10,637 nucleotides of DNA from Fidelibacterota bacterium (GTDB lineage Bacteria; Fidelibacterota; Marinisomatia; SCGC-AAA003-L08; D37C17): the NCBI GenBank assembly GCA_018671635.1, contig JABHHG010000132.1, positions 1 through 10,637 on the forward strand, given 5' to 3'. Made by a program: the position numbers and the translations under genes. The notes under the pieces are model-generated. The model was not told the origin of the DNA. It saw only the letters and a program-made list of their open reading frames with translations, and made no database searches. Shown piece after piece: positions 1-7,800 of this stretch (positions within the stretch are counted from its first letter, which is position 1; each line of letters starts with the position of its first letter).

Positions 1-927
1 CACACACATATTTGTAATATCGTCTGACATGGCACAATCTAGTGTTATAGTTGGATTAGGACCAGTAGCCAATACATTATCAAGGTCGTTGATAGAATAC
101 CATTTCATTTGGTTTTGAAACCACACCGCCAATGCAGGAATAGATAAATTAGCATTGTCATCAGGATATGTATTGGTTCCATCTAATTGTACTACACCAC
201 CGGGTGTGGCATCATGTGTAAAATTCGCGGCAACTGGAGAGCCTGCATCTACAACAATATTATGTCCAATTATACTAATATTGTCGATCCAGACCGCATC
301 TATCTCAGAACTGGTGCTGCTACAAGTACCCCCATCATTGCCATAACATGTTAAGTCACAATTGTACTGCTGTTCCAAACAATCTGCAGTAGTGTCTGTT
401 GCCCAATTAGCACTACAGCAATCACCATCACCTGAACAGTCACTTAATTGCCCTTCTACACAAGTTCCTGGGTCTGAATATTTTGCATATTCCCACTTAA
501 ATTCATAATTTCCTGGTGTTAAAGCAAAGGTCGTATCAGCCCAATCTTGGACACCACTCCACTGACCTCTAACACTTCCATTTACATAAAAATTTAAATA
601 ATCATATACATCTTCAGATTCTAACTTATAAGAAAATTTTATACTTCCAGGTAAATAAGGTATTTCAGCTGAAGTACTTATTGAGGAGGTTTCATTATGT
701 TCAATAGCTCCAGAGCGAGCAGAATAGGTTCCTTCAGAAGCATTCGTATCTATAGTCCAATTTTCATCACCACTATGCTCCCAGGATAATAAATCGGGAA
801 TTCCATTAAAATCATTATTTTCAAAACTTTCGTGTATGTTCCATTCTTCTGCAATCAATAACGAAATTACTGAAAGACATACAATCAGAAGCCTAAAAAA
901 GATACTATTTTTAATTCTTGAACTCAA
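1..927 (-). CDS. Secreted multidomain protein with adhesin-like jelly-roll, LNR-like Cys-rich insert and PKD-like domain (N-terminal part; C-terminus outside window)
   Basis: The minus frame is open from position 927 to the window edge (309 codons), so this is the N-terminal part of a larger protein. I start it at TTG (927-925); an in-frame CTG at 933-931 is the alternative, since a TGA at 945-943 closes the frame just upstream and GAGG lies at 945-942. Residues 1-27 are a signal peptide (basic SSRIKN, then a hydrophobic stretch ending ...LLIAEEW). Residues 30-149 look like a cleaved-adhesin/MAM-type beta-sandwich (SFENNDFNGIPDLLSW, then a YEFKWEYAK strand). Residues 156-202 are a Cys-rich module with eight Cys and the ending CDLTCYGNDGGTC, resembling an LNR (Lin12/Notch) repeat. 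DAVWIDNISI (210-219) then looks like the last strand of the sandwich. From about 227 (VVDAGSPVAANF...VVQLDGTNTY) a PKD/Ig-like domain begins. Exported location is well supported; substrate or partner is unknown. Confidence 0.85.
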   Translation of the reverse strand, partial: MSSRIKNSIFFRLLIVCLSVISLLIAEEWNIHESFENNDFNGIPDLLSWEHSGDENWTIDTNASEGTYSARSGAIEHNETSSISTSAEIPYLPGSIKFSYKLESEDVYDYLNFYVNGSVRGQWSGVQDWADTTFALTPGNYEFKWEYAKYSDPGTCVEGQLSDCSGDGDCCSANWATDTTADCLEQQYNCDLTCYGNDGGTCSSTSSEIDAVWIDNISIIGHNIVVDAGSPVAANFTHDATPGGVVQLDGTNTYPDDNANLSIPALAVWFQNQMKWYSINDLDNVLATGPNPTITLDCAMSDDITNMCV

Positions 928-943
928 GACCAGTTGTTTTCCT

Positions 944-956
944 CAAATATATTATA
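944..956 (-). promoter_or_regulatory. Candidate promoter -10 region for the secreted protein at 927
   Basis: On the minus strand TATAAT occupies 956-951 and is directly followed by a TAnnTTTG match (TATATTTG, 951-944), the -7 motif known from Bacteroidota. Either could serve, and the untranslated leader would be short. No good -35 box at 16-18 bp is visible; the TTGACG further upstream (near 990) is about 28 bp away. Position-based call only. Confidence 0.35.
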
Positions 957-1051
957 CATAAATGTCTTAAAATTAACATTTTTCCGTCAATAAATAAAGG
1001 ATGTAATTGGGTGAAATGGAAGTAACATATTGTAACCTCACTGTAATTGTG

Positions 1052-1069
1052 CCAGAACGCACATTCTGG
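1052..1069. repeat. Perfect 6-bp inverted repeat (CCAGAA / TTCTGG), hairpin or operator
   Basis: CCAGAA at 1052-1057 and TTCTGG at 1064-1069 are exact reverse complements separated by six bases. The element lies just beyond the poly-U tract of the terminator at 1074-1096 and about 125 bp upstream of the gene starting at 927. It could be a second hairpin helping termination or a dimeric repressor operator for the downstream gene. The sequence alone does not decide. Confidence 0.4.
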
Positions 1070-1073
1070 ATAT

Positions 1074-1096
1074 AAAAAAACCCTCAAAAATGAGGG
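1074..1096 (-). terminator. Rho-independent terminator after the 1122-1556 gene
   Basis: On the minus strand CCCTCA (from TGAGGG at 1091-1096), a four-base loop and TGAGGG (1086-1081) form a perfect 6-bp G+C-rich stem, followed at once by seven U (1080-1074). It begins 25 nt after the stop codon of the small protein at 1122. The plus-strand reading has no U tract, so it acts in the minus direction and separates that gene from the secreted protein at 927. Confidence 0.9.
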
Positions 1097-1121
1097 CTTT
1101 AAATATTATCAATAATTATTA

Positions 1122-1556
1122 TTACTGATGGAGTCGATCCGTTATACCTTGAATGGTACAAATGAACTTATCTACCTCTTGCTTTATAGTAAATATTTCT
1201 TCTAAATCATGATAAATATCAGAAGTATATCCATCTTCATCAAAATCAATCATGAAGTTTGATTCCAATTTGAGTTGATAATCCCGTAAAATTTCTTTTT
1301 TTCTTACTTTTGCACGCAATGCATTCAAAAGAAAATTAATTTGGCCCTTGGTTGTAATTTCAAAAAGAGCAAGTACACCATAATCATCTGTTTTGCATTT
1401 GAATCTCATAGTGCCGTATCCAGTCCCTCTTCCCCATTGCACAATATCGGCACCAGTCTCTGCACATTTAACTAAATCAAGGACAATGTTTGATATATGT
1501 GATTCACAGCTATCTTTTGTCGCTTTAATAAATGTATTTTTATCCCATTTTGACAT
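1122..1556 (-). CDS. Small soluble protein of unknown function with a WGRGTGYG motif
   Basis: This is a 144-residue protein that I do not recognise at family level. There is no signal peptide or membrane segment, so it should be cytoplasmic. The N-terminal third (about 5-35) reads as an amphipathic helix. Then comes a beta-rich part with IVQWGRGTGYGTMRFKCK (38-55) and GVLALFEITTKGQINFLL, followed by charged helices (RAKVRKKEI...). The tWGRGtg.G element followed by short strands resembles domains of unknown function attached to or beside nucleases and restriction-like proteins; this is a weak resemblance recalled by eye, not a database result. The start ATG has an AGGA at 1570-1567, ten bases upstream. 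It lies 85 bp downstream of tkt in the same direction and ends at a strong terminator, so it may be read through from tkt or have its own promoter. Confidence 0.75.
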   Translation of the reverse strand: MSKWDKNTFIKATKDSCESHISNIVLDLVKCAETGADIVQWGRGTGYGTMRFKCKTDDYGVLALFEITTKGQINFLLNALRAKVRKKEILRDYQLKLESNFMIDFDEDGYTSDIYHDLEEIFTIKQEVDKFICTIQGITDRLHQ

Positions 1557-1612
1557 TAACTAATTTTCCTAAAATTCGATTTTTTGTTTAAAAATTGAGC
1601 GGGTAATTTAAA

Positions 1613-1628
1613 TCTATATTGATATAGA
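1613..1628 (-). other. Weak AT-rich hairpin downstream of tkt
   Basis: TCTATA (1613-1618) and TATAGA (1623-1628) form a perfect 6-bp stem with a four-base loop, 14 bases after the tkt stop. It is almost all A-U and no U tract follows on the minus strand, so it is not a convincing terminator. It may only be a 3' end stabiliser, or chance in AT-rich DNA. Confidence 0.2.
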
Positions 1629-1641
1629 ATTATAGAATAAT

Positions 1642-3624
1642 TTAGATTACAGGCTGTTGCGTACTTATTCTTTCTTGAATCTTAGTTACAATTTTCTCAG
1701 GAGTAAGTCCAAAATGATCTGCAACCACTTTTCCTGGGGCTGACTCACCGAAAGTATTAATACCAATATTTAATCCATTTCTTCCTGTGAATCGTTCCCA
1801 ACCATGGGTCACCCCTGCTTCAATAGAAACTAAGAGCGAATCATCTGAACCTAGAATGGATGCTTTATATTCTTCATCTTGATCATCAAATAATTCCCAA
1901 CAACCTAAATTCACGACTCTAATATTATATTCTGAAAGCTGTTTTTTTGTATCCAATGCTAACCATACTTCTGAGCCTGTAGCAAAAATTGTAATTTCAG
2001 CCGTTGATTCACAATCTGAAATAATATATCCACCTCTTCTAAAACTTTCAGCTGAAGCATACTCATTTCTATCTAAAACGGGAAGTCCCTGACGAGTTAA
2101 TAAAATAATTGAGGGTCTTTCTTTTTGTTCAAATGCAATTTTTGAAGCAACAACTGCCTCATTGGCATCAGCGGGACGAAGCACTAATAAATTAGGAATT
2201 GTTCGACAGGCCATTATATGTTCAATGGGTTGGTGAGTTGGGCCATCCTCACCTACATATATTGAATCGTGGGTATATTCGGAAATTACAGGAATATTTT
2301 GTAAGGCTCTCATACGTAAAGCGGGGCGTTCATAATCAGAAAATACAAAAAATGTTGCGCCAAATGCTTTTAATCCACCATGCAAAAGGATACCATTATT
2401 AATGACCCCCATGGGGAATTCTCTCACACCATATGCAAAGTTACGTCCAGAGGGACAATCTTTACTAAAATCTTTCACTAATTTAGCAAAACCTGCAGTA
2501 ACATTAGATGGTTCTAAATCAGCGGAACCCCCAGTAAGCGATTTCATAGCGCTTGCCAACGGTTCGATAAGTGCACCCCATACTTTTCGTGTAGCTACAG
2601 TCTCCCCTGCTTTATATTCTGGCCAATCTATGTCAGGCAGATCACCAGAGATTGAAGCATCCCATTCAGATTTAAATTGTGAGTCTAATTGACGTTTTCT
2701 TAATACCTGTTCCCAACTTTTTACTTCGGTACGGGCATAATTAAAAGACTCTCTAAAATGCTCAACAACATCATCTGGTAGTGCAAAAAATTCGTTGGGA
2801 TTTAAACCCATTTTTTCTTTGGAGGCTGCAATCTCTTCTGGAGATAATGGGGCACCATGTGTTTCATGGTCGCCTTCAACATTGGCACAGCCTTGCGCCA
2901 TAGTGGTATGACCAATTATTGCAGTTGGCTTTTCAATTTCCATGTGGGCTTTACGAATAGCATCACGGATCTCATTTCTATCATGGCCGTTTACTTCGAT
3001 TACATGCCAATTATTGGCTTCATAAAATTTTCGATAATCAGTCGATTCAGAACGAGAAACTTTTCCTGAAATTTGTGCATCATTGGCATCATAATATGCA
3101 ATCAACTTATTTAATCCCCAGTGTCCAGCAAGTGCAATGGCTCCTTGTGAAACCGGTTCTTGAATATCTCCATCACCATGTAAAACATAGGTATAGTGAT
3201 TAACTACGTCTTGCCCGAATTGAGCTCTCAAGATCGTTTCAGAAACCGCCATTCCCACTGCATTACCAACTCCTTGACCAAGTGGTCCTGTGGTGGCTTC
3301 AACACCGGGCGTCACGCCTCTTTCTGGGTGACCTGCAGTTCTTGAGCCAAACTGTCTAAATTGCTTTAAATCATCAACTTCAAGCCAACCTATAAATGTA
3401 AGTAGGGAATACAATAATGCAGACTCATGTCCTGCTGAAAGCACAAAACGATCACGGTCAATCCAATCCGGACTATCAGGATCAAACTTTAAGAAATCTT
3501 TATAAAGAACATAAGCAAAATCATATGAAGATAGTGGTCCACCTGTATGTCCAGAATTAGCTTTCCGAACCATATCCATCACCAATGCTTTACCAATATT
3601 TATGGTTTTTTGCTCTTTATCCAT
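1642..3624 (-). CDS. tkt: Transketolase
   Basis: Transketolase is a thiamine-diphosphate enzyme that moves two-carbon ketol units between sugar phosphates in the non-oxidative pentose phosphate pathway. The 660 residues match the full family length with no break. The N-terminal ThDP domain has ANSGHTGGP with H26, FVLSAGHES with H66, and the cofactor/Mg motif from G150-D151-G152 to N181 (GDGDIQEP ... YYDAN). The central Pyr domain has GGSADLEPSN, YGVREF with the likely catalytic Glu E402, YTHDSI with H452, and GEDGPTHQP (458-466). The C-terminal domain ends with GESAPGKVVADHFGLTPEKI. The loop after GDG (DIQEPVSQGAIALAGHWGLNKL) differs from the E. coli TktA form (GCMMEG), suggesting a divergent clade. 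Start: ATG at 3624 with AGGGGG (3640-3635) ten bases upstream. It is divergent from hemW. Confidence 0.97.
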   Translation of the reverse strand: MDKEQKTINIGKALVMDMVRKANSGHTGGPLSSYDFAYVLYKDFLKFDPDSPDWIDRDRFVLSAGHESALLYSLLTFIGWLEVDDLKQFRQFGSRTAGHPERGVTPGVEATTGPLGQGVGNAVGMAVSETILRAQFGQDVVNHYTYVLHGDGDIQEPVSQGAIALAGHWGLNKLIAYYDANDAQISGKVSRSESTDYRKFYEANNWHVIEVNGHDRNEIRDAIRKAHMEIEKPTAIIGHTTMAQGCANVEGDHETHGAPLSPEEIAASKEKMGLNPNEFFALPDDVVEHFRESFNYARTEVKSWEQVLRKRQLDSQFKSEWDASISGDLPDIDWPEYKAGETVATRKVWGALIEPLASAMKSLTGGSADLEPSNVTAGFAKLVKDFSKDCPSGRNFAYGVREFPMGVINNGILLHGGLKAFGATFFVFSDYERPALRMRALQNIPVISEYTHDSIYVGEDGPTHQPIEHIMACRTIPNLLVLRPADANEAVVASKIAFEQKERPSIILLTRQGLPVLDRNEYASAESFRRGGYIISDCESTAEITIFATGSEVWLALDTKKQLSEYNIRVVNLGCWELFDDQDEEYKASILGSDDSLLVSIEAGVTHGWERFTGRNGLNIGINTFGESAPGKVVADHFGLTPEKIVTKIQERISTQQPVI

Positions 3625-3765
3625 GCTTAAATTTCCCCCTAATTGATTGAATAAATGTTAAAATGGCAACGGAAATTTATATTAGTTTTTCTGCCATATT
3701 TGAGGAATTTCTTAGTGAAAACCTTCAATGATTTTTAATCTAACTAATAAATTGAGAAAGTTAAA
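3625..3765. promoter_or_regulatory. Divergent promoter region between tkt and hemW
   Basis: This 141-bp AT-rich stretch separates two genes that point away from each other, so it should carry promoters for both. On the tkt side the minus strand has TATAAATTTCC preceded by AGAAAAAC and followed by ATTCAATCAA. The outer words also occur in the leader repeat at 9187-9266, though the spacing differs and the similarity may be chance. On the hemW side the plus strand has ATATTTGAGGAA upstream. No textbook -35/-10 pair is visible on either strand. Confidence 0.4.
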
Positions 3766-4896
3766 ATGAGCGCTGGAATTTACCTTCATTTTCCATTTTG
3801 TAAAGTAAAATGTATGTATTGTGACTTTTATTCAATCCCTAAACGTGAGGATGAAATCCCCAAATTTGTAGAAACTCTGGCAACTGAAATTTCCCTATAT
3901 GCCGATAGCCATGATATTAACTGGGAATTTGACACTATCTTTTTAGGTGGCGGAACCCCTTCTCTATTTACAGTAAAAGGGCTTGAACTCATTTTAGAAA
4001 CCCTTGATCAAAAGTTTGATATTTCAAATGTTAAAGAGATTACACTTGAGGCTAATCCTGGGGAAGCGCCCTATGAAAAATTGAAAGCATTTAGAGAATT
4101 AGGCGTGAATAGACTCTCAATGGGGTTTCAAAGTTTTGATGCTGATTTATTAACCTTTCTTGGTCGAATCCATAATCCTGACGATTGCTTTAACACTTTC
4201 AAGAATGCACGAAAAGCTGGGTTCGATAATATTAATGCTGATTTAATATTTGATATTCCAGGCCAATCTTTACGTAAATGGAAGAAAGATCTTAAAACCT
4301 TAGTTGATTTACAACCGGAACATATTTCAGCATATTCATTAACCGTTGAGGAAAATACAACTTTATTTGGACTCGTAAAATCAGGGAAAGTAAAAATGCC
4401 CTCTGACATTTTAGATTTTGCCATGTTCAAACATACTCGAGATTTTCTTTCTCAAAATAATTATAAGAGCTATGAAATTTCCAATTATTGCAAAACTGGA
4501 ATGGAGTGCAAGCATAATCTACATTATTGGAATCTTGATAATTATTTGGCATTCGGACCCTCAGCCCACGGATTTAATGGTGAAATGCGATGGTGGAATG
4601 TCCGCTCATTAGATGAATACTACAAAAAAGTCCAAAAGAATGAACCTCCTCTAGAGAATTTTGAAGTATTGACAAAAAAAGACAATTTCAATGAACTTAT
4701 TTTCAATGGATTACGCATGGTAGATGGTATCCCAATTCAAAAACTAGCTAAACTATTTTCAGGAGATCTTGATGTCTATTTAAATACAAAAGTGGGAAAA
4801 TGGGAAGGTCTCAAAATATCTGAAAATAAGGTAATGTTTAATGAGAAGGGTGTAATGTTGGCAGATGAAATTGCCAGCGATTTATTTATTGATTAG
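3766..4896 (+). CDS. hemW: Radical SAM heme chaperone HemW
   Basis: HemW is a radical SAM protein related to coproporphyrinogen III dehydrogenase HemN, but known to bind and deliver heme rather than oxidise coproporphyrinogen. The 376-residue length is typical of HemW and shorter than HemN. The 4Fe-4S motif CKVKCMYC (C12, C16, C19) is followed by DFYS and lacks the extra Cys seen in HemN, which favours HemW. GGGTPSLF (61-68) binds SAM. LEANPGE, LSMGFQSFD, DLIFDIPGQ and HISAYSLTVEENT follow in family order, and the HemW-type HNLHYW (H250-W255) with FGPSAHGF is present. The C-terminal part forms the small HemW/HemN C-terminal domain. The start has only a weak GAGAAAG upstream. The end overlaps the convergent C25 peptidase gene by 11 bp. 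Confidence 0.93.
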   Translation: MSAGIYLHFPFCKVKCMYCDFYSIPKREDEIPKFVETLATEISLYADSHDINWEFDTIFLGGGTPSLFTVKGLELILETLDQKFDISNVKEITLEANPGEAPYEKLKAFRELGVNRLSMGFQSFDADLLTFLGRIHNPDDCFNTFKNARKAGFDNINADLIFDIPGQSLRKWKKDLKTLVDLQPEHISAYSLTVEENTTLFGLVKSGKVKMPSDILDFAMFKHTRDFLSQNNYKSYEISNYCKTGMECKHNLHYWNLDNYLAFGPSAHGFNGEMRWWNVRSLDEYYKKVQKNEPPLENFEVLTKKDNFNELIFNGLRMVDGIPIQKLAKLFSGDLDVYLNTKVGKWEGLKISENKVMFNEKGVMLADEIASDLFID

Positions 4897-7800
4897 GCTG
4901 GAGAATTCCCTGTACTAATAAAACCACATCCATAACATTAAGGTCACCATCACCATTAATATCTGATGCGCAAATTTCTTGAACCGTCTCTTGTGGCCCA
5001 TTATTTAAAATAATACTAACCACTCTTACCACATCAAGAATATTAATCATACCATCATTATTAATGTCACCAATACTACATATATCTTGTGCATCAAAAT
5101 TAAAAAAGTTAATCATACCATTCACATAATCGGGAAATTGATCTCCAGTCAAACCGCCCAGTTCATGGCTAGTACCAATGGTTTTATAGCCAGAAGAATC
5201 TTCGTAAATAACCGCCGTTGTATATTCTGGGTCAACATTATTTAATAACGATTGCGCCCCATCAAGTGGTGCAATTCTATCTATCCAGTTGACGGCACCT
5301 TCATAGGTGAATGTCATTCCATCAGCGAATGTATTTTCTCCACCAGAAATTGATATTAAGTCAGCCGAACCATCTGAAATTCCTTGGATGTGAAAGTATG
5401 GATGTAAATCTGTAGCTTCATTAAACACCCATGTATCCCCACCTTCCAAATAAACATTTCCACCTCTATTTAAAATGTTCACAATAGCACCGGCATCAGC
5501 CTGTGTCAATTGATAATTCTCGGGGTAAATTCCTAAAAATACGAATGCTGAATGATAGTTAGCTGTATTGGGAATTTCCTCTGAAATAATATGGTCATAA
5601 CTTCCAAATCCTTGCCCCATTAAATAATTTGCCAATCTTGTGCTCGACGAACTACTTAATGATGGATTCCAAATTAAGACTGGCGCATTTCCAATCGAAA
5701 ATTGAAGATTCAACTCAGGTAATTCTCTACAATATTCTTCACAACCTAATTCTATGAGTTGAATATGAATAGATAATTCACTTCCCAAAGGAATGTCAGT
5801 AGCTGACAAGAAATGAAGGAAAACAGGGTGAATATCTTCAAATGATAATGTTTCAATAGTATATCCATCATTCAAATCCAACGCCAATGAGTTATCCATT
5901 TCTACATTTAGTTGAATGGGGAAATTCATGCTCCCTGAGCCAATGTTACTTAGTACAAATGAAAGCGTTGCCGCTTCTCCTAAATCCCAGATTCCATCTT
6001 CATTGTCTTCGGTGAGAATACTTGTAGAGATCATTATTTCAGGAGAATTTACTTCAACCACAAATGGATGTACCCACTGTGTTTCTCCTGATGTGATTAA
6101 TAGATTAACTTGTGCATTATGATTATCGGGAGTATCATTTCTCACATGGAAAGAGAGTTCACCCAAAATATTTTCATTTACGATAATATTTTCAAATGAC
6201 AATGATTCTGTAAAATCTAAAATGAATACATCCTCAGTAATTAACTCAAATTGAACGGATGATAATTCATTGATTCCTATATTAGAAGCATCGATTGAGA
6301 CAAGTACATCTTCACCATTATTAACATGATTACTTCCATTTTCGCCATTAAATGATATATTGTTTATGGCCATAAATCCAGATTCAGGCATAATCATTTC
6401 AATCTCTGAAATATGAGTGACTGAATTATAACCTGAAATTACCAAATCATACATCCCAATTTGTAAATCAACGCTTGACAATGGAAGGCTAATGAGTCCA
6501 TTTATCGCTACATTTGAAGTTAGTAATTCACCATTTTTTGAAAGCGTGCCCACTACACCATTTTGATCGACAGATATATTCAAACTATTTTGACCAATAG
6601 TAATTACATCACTATAATTTGCACTGATTGTAGTTGGTACATCCGTTCGAATCATCACTGAAGGATCGCCATAAACATGCCAAAACTTAGCTTCTTGAAC
6701 TCCGTTATCGCCATAAGATTCAATCATCTTTAACGTGCTATTATAGAAGATCCCACCGAAAGAAAAAATCTGATTATCATTATATGATTCTGTTAAAATA
6801 TCATTAAACTCATCTTGACACTCCATGGGGGGTGCCCACTGCATGAGCGTTGAAGATGCTGCCACCGCAATAGCGCCCGTTGGATTTCCACTATTATTGG
6901 CGCGCAACCACGTTTCAGCCATACTTAAGTCAAACTGAGAGGCACCGGTATAGCAAGATACTGAAATTATAAATGGATATCTATCTACATTTTCCAGTGA
7001 ATTTATGTCGGCTATACTAAACCCAGAAGAAATCCATGAATTTAAAGAACCATGTCCGGCATAATTAATTATACCGCGACCTTCATTAACCGCATCATAT
7101 ACTTGTTGTGGAGTTGTACCATAAATGTCATACGCTTGGTCGATATTGGTATAATTATAATTAATTAATTTTTCACGAATAATTTCCATATGAACATCAT
7201 CAGATTCACCATCATCACCTTGTCCATCACCTTGACTGGATGCAATTCCGATTCCTTCATTGTACCAAATTGCTTGGGAGGTCATATCCCGCTCATATCG
7301 AATTACTCTCTCAACCTGAATTTGCACATCATCAATAGAATTAGCTGAAAACCTGCCTACAAAAACTTCAGGATATGCATCATCACCATCTAAATATCCA
7401 TACATAGGGTCAGAGGGTATGGTTGGCTCTGGCCAAAAAGTAGAAACTTGATCTGTATTTCCTACTAATAGTACATAGGATATATTTTCTTCAATATACT
7501 TCTCAGAAATAAATGTCTTTATCAATTCTGGAGTATTTCCGATGAGCTGAGTAGTATGAACTTGTGTATGGAGGCCCCGCATATTTTTCCAATCTACAAG
7601 TGGTTGAAGGGGAGTTATATATGCATCATCTGTAATTATTACTAATGCCCCATTATCTTCTATATTTTCATATCGAGATGATGATGAATTAATAAAAAAT
7701 CTATCCATAACTTGCGTAAATGGATTTGTCAATTTTGATTGAATTGGTGCGGTTCCGATACGATCATCCACAAATTGAATATGCACGTCAATAGTTGAAT

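Noticed and set aside
155..346. Plus-strand frame of 63 codons in the first 350 bases
   Set aside because: Complement of the secreted protein, whose minus frame is open through the whole region with a signal peptide and ordered domains.
2199..3069. Several plus-strand frames of 67-96 codons inside tkt
   Set aside because: They are the complement of a fully conserved transketolase and show no RBS or recognisable domain.
4128..4430. Minus-strand frame of 100 codons inside hemW
   Set aside because: Antisense to conserved HemW motifs, no RBS, no domain.
6830..7060. Possible loss of catalytic residues in the C25 domain
   Set aside because: H430 (AGHGS) and C463 (VSCYTG) are both present at the expected 33-residue distance, so the peptidase looks active.
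7205..7245. Repetitive ATCACC/CATCAC-rich tract as a microsatellite
   Set aside because: It codes for the acidic GDGQGDDGESDD loop that is usual in C25 peptidases, so coding constraint explains it.
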